A stretch of 64,000 bases of DNA from DATKUC01 sp964553615 (GTDB taxonomy: Bacteria; Spirochaetota; Spirochaetia; DSM-27196; DATKUC01): NCBI GenBank assembly GCA_964553615.1, contig CAZKMA010000020.1, positions 1 to 64,000 on the forward strand. Reading direction: 5' to 3'. Of the stretch, positions 18,263 through 26,422 are shown in pieces. The notes below the pieces were generated by a model. The model made no database searches. It had not been told where the DNA came from and saw only the letters and a program-made list of their open reading frames with translations. The position numbers and the translations under genes were made by a program. The first letter of the stretch is position 1. Each line of letters begins with the position of its first letter.

Positions 18263-18300
18263 AGGCTCACCCTGTGCGTGACAGGTTCTACGGGGTGGAG

Positions 18301-19260
18301 ATGCATGTGATAACCGGACCCGAAACTGCCGCGGTGCTGGCGGCGAGCCTGAAAACTGAAATCCGTCGCGTCTTTGTCGGAGGCGATGCCGTCCTTGATC
18401 TTCTTCTTGCCGGATTTTTCGGCGGCCTCCATGTGCTGATCGAAGACATACCCGGTGTCGGGAAGACCACGCTCGCCCGAGGACTCTCCTTGAGTGCAGG
18501 CATGGACTTCGGGAGAGTCCAGTTTACGCCGGATCTTCTACCCGGCGATATCAGCGGTGTTACCGTCTGGAGTCAGGAGTCCCGTTCCTTCGTATTCAAG
18601 GCCGGCGCGATAATGCATCAGTTCATTCTTGCTGACGAGGTGAATCGTGCGTCCTCACGCACGCAGGCGGCGCTGCTCGAGGCGATGCAGGAGATGTCGG
18701 TGACCGTGGATGGCACGACGTATCCGCTGCCCGACCCGTTCATGGTGGTGGCGACTCAGAATCCGCTGACTTTTACCGGAACCTTCCCACTTCCGGAGGC
18801 ACAGATAGATAGATTCGGTCTCACTCTGTCCCTCGGCTACCCGGGCGAGGCCGCCGAAATGGCTATTCTCAATCGTTACTACGAGGAGTCGCCCTTCAGT
18901 GCAATCAATCCCGTGTGCGATGGCAACGAGATCAAGGCTGTTCGTTCTCTGGTTCGCGCCATCCGGGTTGATGACAAGGTCAAGCTCTTCCTGATTGCCA
19001 TTGCGGACAAGACACGAAGGCACCCCTTTCTCAGACTCGGCATGAGCCCGCGCGCCACCCAGCACCTCATGCGTGCAGCCCAGGCAAACGCGGTTCTTCA
19101 GGGTCGGGAGTACGTTGTCCCCGAGGATGTCATCGCCGTTGCGGAACCGTGTCTGAAGCATCGACTGGTACCGACTGCGGAGGCGCGAATGGAGAATAAG
19201 ACAACTTCCGAGGTAGTAGAGGAGATCATGCGCACAATCCCGAAACCCGCAGGGTACTAG
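18301..19260 (+). CDS. MoxR-family AAA+ ATPase
   Basis: The ATPase has about 319 residues, with Walker A IPGVGKTTLA at about 50-59, Walker B FILADEVNRAS, and the MoxR signatures FTPDLLPGDISG and ATQNPLTFTGTFPLPEAQ(I)DRF. MoxR ATPases act as chaperones that assemble or activate partner proteins. The start is uncertain: the ATG at 18301 is preferred, but the GTG at 18307 sits six bases after GGTGGAG, and a GTG at 18274 is also open. The DUF58 gene starts 1 base after its stop and the transglutaminase gene follows with an overlap, the classic moxR-DUF58-tgpA operon. Confidence 0.93.
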   Translation: MHVITGPETAAVLAASLKTEIRRVFVGGDAVLDLLLAGFFGGLHVLIEDIPGVGKTTLARGLSLSAGMDFGRVQFTPDLLPGDISGVTVWSQESRSFVFKAGAIMHQFILADEVNRASSRTQAALLEAMQEMSVTVDGTTYPLPDPFMVVATQNPLTFTGTFPLPEAQIDRFGLTLSLGYPGEAAEMAILNRYYEESPFSAINPVCDGNEIKAVRSLVRAIRVDDKVKLFLIAIADKTRRHPFLRLGMSPRATQHLMRAAQANAVLQGREYVVPEDVIAVAEPCLKHRLVPTAEARMENKTTSEVVEEIMRTIPKPAGY

Positions 19261-19261
19261 C

Positions 19262-20482
19262 GTGGACAACGGGAAGATCGTGTCCGTGCGCTGGGGAGGT
19301 CCGGCGCTCTACGCCTTCGTCCTTGTCCTCCTCTATCTTGCTGCTGCCTACCTGGGAACCACATTCATCTTTCTGTTTTCGCTTTTTCTTCTCGTCCCCA
19401 TCGGTTCGATTCTCATGATTGTCGTTACCGCATACTTTCTGAAATACCACCAGGACTTCTCGACGGATCATCCACTGAAGGGGGAGGAGGTTGTCTACAG
19501 CATTGCCGTTTCCAAGGAGGGACTTCTTCCATCGGGTCGCATTCGCCTCAATCTTGTCGGGACTCAGCAGGGAATGAGCCTTGGTCTGGAGGATATTGAA
19601 CTCTATCCTGCGGCGAATAGACGCTACGCGTTTTCTTACACCATACATTGTCCGTTTCGAGGGGTTTATACCGTGGGGCTCGAATCCATTGAGCTGCTCG
19701 GACATCTCGGCTGGTTCAGCCTCTTCGTCCATGCATGGTGCAGGACCTTCTATGTGTACCCGCGGGTTGTCGATTTGCACAAGTCTCCGTTCGGAGACGA
19801 GGGAAGTTCCGTTTCACTGCCGGGGCTGACTCGCGGCGGAGAGGAAGACTACACGCTGCTCGAGAGTGTCGAACCGTACCGGGCGGGAATGCCTATCAGG
19901 CATGTGGCGTGGAAAAAGTTTGCCTCCATGGGAGAGCCCGCGCTGAAGCGGTACGACTCTTCATCCCGCCCCGGCGTTACTCTCGTGCTCGATACACGCG
20001 GGAGCGCCGAGCGAAATGAACAGGCACTCGAGACGGAGGACTGCTCGGTGGAAATTCTCGTGGCGCTCGTGAAATACTTCTCCGAGCAGGACATTCCGGT
20101 CGACGTCTTTGGGGATGGAATGGAAACCTTCCATTTCGGCGGTAGAGACGACGATCTGTTTCGGAAATTTCACCACGCGACGGTCGGGATATTCTTCCAG
20201 TCCCGGATCAGTCCGCTTCAGGTTGTTGACGAACTGCGCCTTGCAAACCGCGTAATCGTCAGCACGGTAGTTTTTGTAACCCATCTCTCGGACCCTGAGA
20301 TTCTTGCATTCTGCGACCGCTCGGCATCTTCAATTCCGGCTGCGGCAATTGTCAACCTGTCGGGAATGACGGATTTTGAGCGTGAACGAACGAACGGGAG
20401 TCTGGCCCACCTTCGGGAACGGGGAGCCGCGGTGCGTTCGGTTCAGAGTTCCGCAACCCTCCGGGAGGATCTTGAACGGTGA
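19262..20482 (+). CDS. DUF58 domain membrane protein
   Basis: The protein has 406 residues from a GTG start. Two hydrophobic segments at about 13-60 anchor it, followed by a beta-rich region and the DUF58 core SVEPYRAGMPIRHVAWKKFASMGEPALKRYD near residue 200, then a von Willebrand A-like fold (LVLDTRGSA). DUF58 proteins are the usual partners of MoxR ATPases. The gene starts directly after moxR and overlaps the next gene (TGATG), so tight cotranslation is expected. The molecular function is unknown. Confidence 0.93.
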   Translation: MDNGKIVSVRWGGPALYAFVLVLLYLAAAYLGTTFIFLFSLFLLVPIGSILMIVVTAYFLKYHQDFSTDHPLKGEEVVYSIAVSKEGLLPSGRIRLNLVGTQQGMSLGLEDIELYPAANRRYAFSYTIHCPFRGVYTVGLESIELLGHLGWFSLFVHAWCRTFYVYPRVVDLHKSPFGDEGSSVSLPGLTRGGEEDYTLLESVEPYRAGMPIRHVAWKKFASMGEPALKRYDSSSRPGVTLVLDTRGSAERNEQALETEDCSVEILVALVKYFSEQDIPVDVFGDGMETFHFGGRDDDLFRKFHHATVGIFFQSRISPLQVVDELRLANRVIVSTVVFVTHLSDPEILAFCDRSASSIPAAAIVNLSGMTDFERERTNGSLAHLRERGAAVRSVQSSATLREDLER

Positions 20483-22761
20483 TGCGGCAGAACGTGCGCA
20501 TTGCTTTGTATGTTCCGGTCGCACTCGCGTTTCCGATGCTGACCGTCCTGGTGCTCCGCGCGGTGCTGGTGCCGGAAGGGCCGGTATGGCTCATCATTGC
20601 ATACGCTGCGCTCCTTCAGACGACCTACGCGGCTTCAGCTGCAGGCACCGGACGGAGAGTTCTCCGGAGCATACGAAGGATTCGGCTGATCCTACTGGCG
20701 GTCGGCGGGATCGCGGTGCTCACAAACATCATAATTGTTCCCCAGTCCGCATACATTACCTGGTTCCACATTGTGGCAAACGGGAACGCACGCGGTCTGG
20801 TCTCTTTCGTCTTCATCGTGGTCGCAGGATATGTGGCCGCAGTGCTCGGCGGACAGATCTTCCGCCATGGTTTCCTCTTGCCGTTTATCGGCTTGATTAT
20901 TCTCGGTGCGGTTCTCGGCACCATCATAACCCAGTCCAGGTACTTCGTAGCGGCAGTACTGATTGCAGGCGCTACCGGGGTATTTGTGCTCGGCGGGAAA
21001 GGGCTCTCCTGGGGGCATCGGATACGATACGGCCTCGGCCTGTCCGTCTTTGCCCTGGCGGTTTTCGGTGCGAGCACCGCGGCCGCGTCGATATTCCGTT
21101 CGCAGGGCAACAACCTTGTAGACACCGTGCTTGCACCCGGCCTTCGGGATGCTCTGTTGAATGTGGCTCCCGGGTTCCCGCTCCTCTATGCAATTCCCGG
21201 CTATGGGTACTCATTCGACGCCCTGCCGCTGGGAAGCTCTCCTACGCTGTCGGATACAAAGATTTTTCGTGTGCATGCGCCGCCGGGGCAGACTATCTAT
21301 CTCCAGACTGCAGCCTACGACAGTTATCAGGACGGGAATTGGACCGACTCGCCGGAGATTCTTGACCACGCACGGAAAAACGCAACGCACGCCATGGAAA
21401 AGCTGTTTGCGCCCGGGCTTGAGCATCCGGAAGGGAACGATATCTCGGTGACTATCCTCGGTGACTTCTACTCCTACATTCCCGTCATTCCCGATCTGCG
21501 CAGTCTTGGGATCGATCTGTCTGCCGACCGTTCCCGGACGACAGGGGGTACCTCGGCCGTGGCTGCACGGCAGGCACTCGATCTGGAGTACGGGGCAATG
21601 AATACAGGGTATCTTCTCAAATCACCGCTCCTCAAGGGGGACACTATCGTGCTTCGCCGTGGGATGTACGACGCTACACCCGAACCGGGAGTTCCCGAAG
21701 ACGTCTATCTTCAGGTTCCCGACTCCGTGCCGGCGGAGGTCCGAAGTGCCGCCCGCTCTCTTGGACCCAGGATCGATGTTCCGTTCAAGTCTGAGTTCGA
21801 ACCGGGAAAGAAGAGTGCCGACAAAGGTGAGATCCTGTCTCGGGCAAACGCTATCCGGGAGTTTATTCAGGCACGCACCCGATACTCTCTCCAGACCCGG
21901 AGGCCACCGGTCGGTACGGATCTGGTTGACTACTTTCTCTTTCAGCATCCAACGGGGTACTGTGTTCACTACGCTACCGCGTTCACGATTCTTGCGCGTC
22001 TTGAGGGGATACCAACACGGTACGTGACAGGCTTCCTCGTCAATATGCCATTCAACAGCAGTTCCCGTGAAGTGAGCGGTCTGACCGCTCATGCATGGCC
22101 GGAGATATGGCTTCCGGGACAGGGATGGACGACATTCGAAGTTACACCGCCGCTTCAGGCCAGCCGTTACGATGACCCGGGATACTATCGGAATCTCGGG
22201 TCAAACGCGCTGACATCCCGGCAATTGCGGGCGCTTATCGGAGATCGACTTCCGAATCTGCAGGAAACCGAATCTCGAGCATCGAACGCGACACCCGGTC
22301 GGCAGAGCTGGCTGTCTGCTGTCGCCTCGGTGGTTGCCCTTCTTTTGCTTGTGCTGGCAATTCTATTCCGTCTCAGAAGGTATCTCGGCAGGCCCGGAGA
22401 TCAGTTTCGCTATGCATGTGTGCTCATCTGTGCACGGACCGAGCGTTTCGGTGTTGATCCCCCGACAGCGAGAGGATGGACCGGTTGGAGCACAGAAGCG
22501 GCGGGAAGAATTGTTCTTCGGCGATCCGGCCGGAGGCGACAGGGAAGAGGGGAACGCCGTGTTGCCGGGAGTGCACACGCTCGAAGCGATGCGCAGGTCT
22601 TTACCCGGATTGCGCGGGTCGCCCACAGGAGCTTTTTTGGCGGTATTGCAGTGAGCCGTCGGGACGCACGATTTGCGCGGATGCTTCTGCGAAGCTTGCC
22701 GGGAGGTCTTCTGCGTGGCAGAGGACGGAAACAGACACCCCGGCATGGTTCCGTCACTTGA
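20482..22761 (+). CDS. TgpA-like transglutaminase-domain membrane protein
   Basis: The protein has about 759 residues. Roughly six to seven hydrophobic segments lie in the first 215 residues, followed by an extracytoplasmic transglutaminase-like domain with catalytic Cys494 (TGYCVHYA), His537 (AHAWPE) and an acidic Glu553 where Asp is usual. A further membrane segment lies near 615-635, followed by an Arg-rich cytoplasmic tail of about 120 residues. In related operons such proteins are thought to modify or cleave cell-envelope peptides. The start overlaps the DUF58 stop; a GTG one codon earlier is equally possible. The tail composition is unusual, but the reading frame appears intact. Confidence 0.9.
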   Translation: MRQNVRIALYVPVALAFPMLTVLVLRAVLVPEGPVWLIIAYAALLQTTYAASAAGTGRRVLRSIRRIRLILLAVGGIAVLTNIIIVPQSAYITWFHIVANGNARGLVSFVFIVVAGYVAAVLGGQIFRHGFLLPFIGLIILGAVLGTIITQSRYFVAAVLIAGATGVFVLGGKGLSWGHRIRYGLGLSVFALAVFGASTAAASIFRSQGNNLVDTVLAPGLRDALLNVAPGFPLLYAIPGYGYSFDALPLGSSPTLSDTKIFRVHAPPGQTIYLQTAAYDSYQDGNWTDSPEILDHARKNATHAMEKLFAPGLEHPEGNDISVTILGDFYSYIPVIPDLRSLGIDLSADRSRTTGGTSAVAARQALDLEYGAMNTGYLLKSPLLKGDTIVLRRGMYDATPEPGVPEDVYLQVPDSVPAEVRSAARSLGPRIDVPFKSEFEPGKKSADKGEILSRANAIREFIQARTRYSLQTRRPPVGTDLVDYFLFQHPTGYCVHYATAFTILARLEGIPTRYVTGFLVNMPFNSSSREVSGLTAHAWPEIWLPGQGWTTFEVTPPLQASRYDDPGYYRNLGSNALTSRQLRALIGDRLPNLQETESRASNATPGRQSWLSAVASVVALLLLVLAILFRLRRYLGRPGDQFRYACVLICARTERFGVDPPTARGWTGWSTEAAGRIVLRRSGRRRQGRGERRVAGSAHARSDAQVFTRIARVAHRSFFGGIAVSRRDARFARMLLRSLPGGLLRGRGRKQTPRHGSVT

Positions 22762-22862
22762 CAGAAGGGTACATGTCACGGCACTGTACATACGATTCAT
22801 TCCGCCTCAGACTGCCGAGAGTTTTCATTTCGCAGCCAACATCCACACCATAAGGAGTTTGT

Positions 22863-24497
22863 GTGATTTCTGTTCAGGATCTGAGCCTGTCCTTCGGGAC
22901 AAGAGTTCTATTTAAAGATGTATCGTTGAAATTCACGTCGGGAAACTGTTATGGAATTATCGGTGCAAACGGCGCCGGGAAATCGACATTCCTCAAGATA
23001 CTTTCCGGAGAGATAGATTCGGACAGGGGCGATGTAAGCATCGGCTCCGGTGAGCGAATAGCCATCCTGGGCCAGGACCAGGCTGCGTTCGACCCGCACC
23101 CTGTTCTTCACACCGTTATCATGGGCTACCCCCGATTGTATTCGATTATGAAGGAACGCGAAGAGATCTACGCGAAACCTGAGTTCACCGAAGAAGACGG
23201 CCTCCGCGCCTCGCATCTGGAGGCAGATTTCGCCGAACTGAACGGATGGGAGGCCGAAGCCGAGGCTGCGGTTCTGCTCTCCGGACTCGGCGTTCCGGAA
23301 GAGCTTCACGAGCGGCGCATGGAAGAGGTGGAGCCCGCGTACAAGGTGCGCGTACTTCTTGCACAGGCGCTCTTCGGAAACCCGGATATCCTTCTTCTCG
23401 ACGAGCCCACCAACAACCTCGATCTCGAATCCATCTCCTGGTTGGAGGACTTTCTCTATCGGTTCAAGAATACGGTCATCGTTGTTTCCCATGACCGTCA
23501 CTTTCTCAACCGGGTTTGCACACACGTTGTCGACATAGATTTTGGCAAGATACAGATGTATGTCGGTAACTATGACTTCTGGTATCAGGCCAGCCAGCTC
23601 ATGTCGAAGCAACGGAAGGATCAGCAGAAACGCACGGAAGATCGCGCGTCGGAGCTCCGAGAATTCATCCAGCGGTTCGCGTCCAACGCCGCGAAATCAC
23701 GGCAGGCCACATCGCGCAAGAAAGAGCTGGAGAAGCTGAACCTGGATGATTTTCCCGCCTCGTCCCGCAGGTTTCCATACGTGAATTTCAAGCCGGACAG
23801 AGAGTGCGGACGGTCAATCCTCGAGGTACGCGGCCTGACAAAGACCGTCGAAGGGGATAAGGTGCTCGATGATTTTACCTTCACGGTGAACCGGGACGAC
23901 AAGATTGCATTCGTGGGTCCCATGAGCCTGACACGCTCGGTGCTGTTCGATATCCTTGCCGGAGAGCTTCAGCCGGACGCCGGGTCCTTTGACTGGGGCG
24001 TAACTGTGTCCATTGCGCATTTTCCGAAGGAAAACGGCCCGTTGTTCGAGACCGACCTGTCAATACTCGACTGGCTTCGGCAGTATTCCCCCGACCCGGA
24101 TGAAACATACGTACGCAGCTTTCTGGGGCGAATGCTGTTTTCCGGAGATGAAGCCTTGAAGAAAACCAGGGTTCTCTCGGGCGGCGAACGGGTTCGCTGT
24201 CTGCTTGCGCGAATGATGCTCTCGGGAGCAAATGGACTGGTGCTCGATGAACCGACAAATCACCTCGATCTCGAGTCTATCAGCGCACTGAACAACGCGC
24301 TCATAGAGTTCCCCGGTGTGGTGCTTTTCTCATCTCACGACCACCAATTTGTGGACAGCATCGCAAACCGGATTGTCGAATTTACGCCAGGCGGTATAAT
24401 AGATCGTATGATGCGGTTCGACGATTATTTGCGGGACGAGGGAGTTGGGAAGTTGCGGGACTCGATGTACCACGAGCACTCACGGATGAGCCTTTGA
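22863..24497 (+). CDS. ABC-F family ATPase with one degenerate ATP site
   Basis: The 544-residue soluble protein has tandem NBDs and no membrane segments, as in ribosome-associated ABC-F proteins (YbiT-like). NBD1 has an intact Walker A GANGAGKST (34-42) and Walker B LLLDEPTNNLD, but its signature LSGGQ is replaced by EVEPAYK (155-161). NBD2 has an intact signature LSGGE and Walker B LVLDEPTNHLD, but its P-loop reads GPMSLTRS (352-359), lacking the invariant Lys. The two losses fall in the same composite site. The inter-domain linker is charged (MSKQRKDQQKR). GTG start with AAGGAG five bases upstream. Its stop overlaps the TTG start of the sigma-54 activator. Confidence 0.93.
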   Translation: MISVQDLSLSFGTRVLFKDVSLKFTSGNCYGIIGANGAGKSTFLKILSGEIDSDRGDVSIGSGERIAILGQDQAAFDPHPVLHTVIMGYPRLYSIMKEREEIYAKPEFTEEDGLRASHLEADFAELNGWEAEAEAAVLLSGLGVPEELHERRMEEVEPAYKVRVLLAQALFGNPDILLLDEPTNNLDLESISWLEDFLYRFKNTVIVVSHDRHFLNRVCTHVVDIDFGKIQMYVGNYDFWYQASQLMSKQRKDQQKRTEDRASELREFIQRFASNAAKSRQATSRKKELEKLNLDDFPASSRRFPYVNFKPDRECGRSILEVRGLTKTVEGDKVLDDFTFTVNRDDKIAFVGPMSLTRSVLFDILAGELQPDAGSFDWGVTVSIAHFPKENGPLFETDLSILDWLRQYSPDPDETYVRSFLGRMLFSGDEALKKTRVLSGGERVRCLLARMMLSGANGLVLDEPTNHLDLESISALNNALIEFPGVVLFSSHDHQFVDSIANRIVEFTPGGIIDRMMRFDDYLRDEGVGKLRDSMYHEHSRMSL

Positions 24498-25951
24498 GAC
24501 CGCGGTTACCGTCGATTCTCATTGTGGATGACGATGAGCTCACGGCGGAACTCTACGAAACATATCTCGAAGATGCCGGGCTCGAACCGGTAATTACCTG
24601 TGCCGATTCACGGGATGTCATGCGCATTGTGGGTGAGAACAGCGTGGCAGCCGTCCTGCTGGATCTGAACATGCCTCACATTACCGGTCAGGAGCTGCTC
24701 GAGCGGTTGCGGGGAGAGTATCCGCACATCGCCATTATCGTGCTCACCAGCGAAGATCGTGTGGACACCGCAGTTGATTGCATGAAAAAGGGTGCGTTCG
24801 ACTACATAGCAAAACCGGTGGAGCCGAGTCGATTGATCAACACTATACGTCTTGCAGCGACCATTCGGGAGTTGCGGGATGAGGTATCGGTCCTGTCTAC
24901 CGGAGAGTCCGAGCTCCAGCACCCCGAGGCATTTTCCGACATAGTATCGACGAGCTCGGCCATGCTTCGTGTCCTGCGGTATGTAGAGGCCGTGGCCCCG
25001 AGCCCGAAGGCTGTTCTCATTACCGGTGAAAGCGGCACTGGCAAAGAGCTCATAGCGCAGGCAATTCACCGTGCGTCCGAACGGTCCGGGGAGTTCGTGG
25101 CAGTGAATGTGTCGGGGCTCGACGATACCATGTTTTCCGATACGCTTTTCGGACACATACGAGGCGCCTACACCGGCGCGGATTCGGTCAGGCGTGGGCT
25201 TATCGAGCGTGCAGACGGAGGCACGTTATTCCTTGATGAAATAGGTGACCTTCCCATCGGCGCACAGGTCAAGCTGCTCCGGCTTCTCCAGGAGAGTGAA
25301 TACTACCCGCTTGGTGCCGATCACCCCGAACGTGCCCGCGTGCGAATCGTCGCTGCAACCAACGCGGATCTTCCCGAGAAACAGAAGGACGGTACTTTTC
25401 GAAAGGACCTCTATTTTCGCCTCATGTCCCACCGTGTTCACCTTCCGCCGCTGCGCGACCGGACCGATGATATTCCGATCCTGACCGATTCATTCCTCGC
25501 CGATGCTGCGTCAAGCATTGGGAAGAAGGTGCCTTCGGTCCCGCCGGAGCTGTACACCTATCTGAAAACCTATGAGTTTCCCGGGAATGTCCGTGAGCTC
25601 CAGGCCATGGTCTATGATGCAGTAAGCAGACACGACCGCGGTGTGCTCTCAATCAGCTCTTTTTCAACCTATGTGGACAACCAGAGAAGACTTCTCGGCC
25701 TGAAACCACTTGCGCTCGATTCGGGTTCTGCGGAGGGAACGTCCACAGATCAAACGAGCGGTGAGGACACAGACGCCTCCGCACGCACCTTTTCCTATCG
25801 TGGACCCTTCCCAACCTTGAAGGAGGTTGAAGAGTACTTCATCTCTGAAGCCTTGAATCGAGCAGAGGGAAACCAGTCACTTGCTGCCCGGATGCTTGGT
25901 GTTTCCCAGTCTACCCTCAGCCGGCGACTCAAGAACGAAACCGACTCATAG
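24494..25951 (+). CDS. sigma-54-dependent response regulator (NtrC/LuxO type)
   Basis: The regulator has 485 residues. REC domain 1-125 with phospho-acceptor D57; AAA+ domain about 150-385 with Walker A GESGTGKE, a sigma-54 contact loop GAYTGA at 224-229 (the Tyr variant of GAFTGA), and Walker B GGTLFLDEIGD. A Ser/Thr-rich linker leads to a Fis-type helix-turn-helix in the last 45 residues (NQSLAARMLGVSQSTLSRRL). It activates sigma-54 RNA polymerase from upstream sites when phosphorylated. The TTG start overlaps the ABC-F stop (TTGA). No histidine kinase is adjacent. A consensus sigma-54 promoter lies 209 bases after its stop, the only such site I noticed. Confidence 0.95.
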   Translation: MRPRLPSILIVDDDELTAELYETYLEDAGLEPVITCADSRDVMRIVGENSVAAVLLDLNMPHITGQELLERLRGEYPHIAIIVLTSEDRVDTAVDCMKKGAFDYIAKPVEPSRLINTIRLAATIRELRDEVSVLSTGESELQHPEAFSDIVSTSSAMLRVLRYVEAVAPSPKAVLITGESGTGKELIAQAIHRASERSGEFVAVNVSGLDDTMFSDTLFGHIRGAYTGADSVRRGLIERADGGTLFLDEIGDLPIGAQVKLLRLLQESEYYPLGADHPERARVRIVAATNADLPEKQKDGTFRKDLYFRLMSHRVHLPPLRDRTDDIPILTDSFLADAASSIGKKVPSVPPELYTYLKTYEFPGNVRELQAMVYDAVSRHDRGVLSISSFSTYVDNQRRLLGLKPLALDSGSAEGTSTDQTSGEDTDASARTFSYRGPFPTLKEVEEYFISEALNRAEGNQSLAARMLGVSQSTLSRRLKNETDS

Positions 25952-25980
25952 CGATCCGGTCCGACCTGCAGCCGGAACGT

Positions 25981-25993
25981 ATGCAAAACGCAT
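25981..25993. promoter_or_regulatory. palindromic candidate enhancer site 1
   Basis: ATGCAAAACGCAT, with arms ATGC/GCAT. It is nearly identical to site 2, 85 bases downstream (about eight helical turns), and lies about 180 bases before the sigma-54 promoter, a usual distance for an NtrC-type enhancer. Confidence 0.55.
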
Positions 25994-26065
25994 AACCTCT
26001 TCATTCTGAAACTTGCACAAGTCTTTTTCCCACAATCATTTACTCGGTATTATCGAAATTCTGTC

Positions 26066-26078
26066 ATGCAAAATGCAT
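26066..26078. promoter_or_regulatory. palindromic candidate enhancer site 2
   Basis: ATGCAAAATGCAT, with perfect arms ATGCA/TGCAT. It differs from site 1 at one base and lies about 95 bases upstream of the -24 element. Confidence 0.55.
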
Positions 26079-26159
26079 AGGGGTCCGTCGTTACGGATCT
26101 TCTTCCTGCAAATTCCTAATTATCTGTAAGGAAAAGAGTTATGATCGAATCTTTGAAGA

Positions 26160-26175
26160 TGGCACGATCGTTGCT
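26160..26175 (+). promoter_or_regulatory. consensus sigma-54 (-24/-12) promoter
   Basis: TGGCACGATCGTTGCT matches every fixed position of the consensus TGGCACG-N4-TTGC(A/T). GG is at 26161-26162 and GC at 26173-26174, the required 10-base gap. Transcription should begin near 26185-26188. Confidence 0.88.
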
Positions 26176-26185
26176 CTATAAGGTG

Positions 26186-26313
26186 TGTACGCACGGATGG
26201 ACGGACACGCAGGTAAAAAAAGATCCGTGATGTAAAAAAGAATGTAAAAATTAAATTAAAAAGAAGAACGAGGGGCCGCGCGACTCGGACGCGCTGTCCC
26301 TTGTTCTTTTGTC
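26186..26313 (+). ncRNA. putative sigma-54-dependent small RNA
   Basis: The predicted transcript is about 125 nt, running from the sigma-54 start near 26186 to the terminator. The 5' portion can form a stem CACGGAT (26192-26198) with ATCCGTG (26223-26229). The middle (26230-26263) is A/U-rich and probably single-stranded. The 3' end is an intrinsic terminator with a U tail. This layout is typical of trans-acting sRNAs. The only ORF is a 12-codon frame at 26197-26235 without a ribosome binding site. The alternative readings are a leader/attenuator for the CheY-like gene or simply the 3' UTR of the upstream regulator gene. Targets cannot be predicted by eye. Confidence 0.65.
26264..26310 (+). 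terminator. strong terminator ending the putative sRNA
   Basis: An 11-bp outer stem AAGAACGAGGG (26264-26274) pairs with CCCTTGTTCTT (26298-26308, one G.U). After a small internal loop there is an inner stem GCGCG/CGCGC (26278-26282 with 26290-26294). It ends in TTTT. Confidence 0.88.
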
Positions 26314-26331
26314 TACCCGCCTTCAGTCCTC

Positions 26332-26360
26332 TTGATAAAGTGGAGAAAATGACGTATAAC
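26332..26360 (+). promoter_or_regulatory. sigma-70 promoter of the CheY-like gene
   Basis: TTGATA (26332-26337), 17 bases, TATAAC (26355-26360): one mismatch in each box. The leader is about 55 bases before the ATG. Confidence 0.75.
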
Positions 26361-26422
26361 ACATCGTGTGGATTACCGTAAACTCGGTGTCGAGCTGTCT
26401 ATGAATACGAGGAGATCGACTG

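Larger units (their letters stand above)
25952..26422. other. 471-base intergenic regulatory region
   Basis: This is the only stretch over 300 bases without a protein gene. In order it holds: a 13-bp palindrome (25981), a second palindrome ACTTGCACAAGT (26011-26022), a second copy of the 13-bp palindrome (26066), a small hairpin TCCGT/ACGGA (26084-26097), a sigma-54 promoter (26160), a putative small RNA with its terminator (26186-26313), and a sigma-70 promoter (26332) for the CheY-like gene. The 26212-26266 segment is strikingly A/T-rich compared with the surroundings. Confidence 0.8.

Noticed and set aside
20376..21365. 329-codon frame overlapping DUF58 and the transglutaminase gene
   Set aside because: Arg/Pro-rich composition typical of an out-of-frame shadow; both overlapping genes are well supported.
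22400..22761. Possible frameshift in the Arg-rich tail of the transglutaminase gene
   Set aside because: The other two frames give no better protein, and the annotated frame ends in a plausible helical segment (RDARFARMLLRSLPGGLL).
26197..26235. 12-codon ORF inside the putative sRNA
   Set aside because: No Shine-Dalgarno and no recognisable peptide; too short to support, though a dual-function RNA cannot be excluded.
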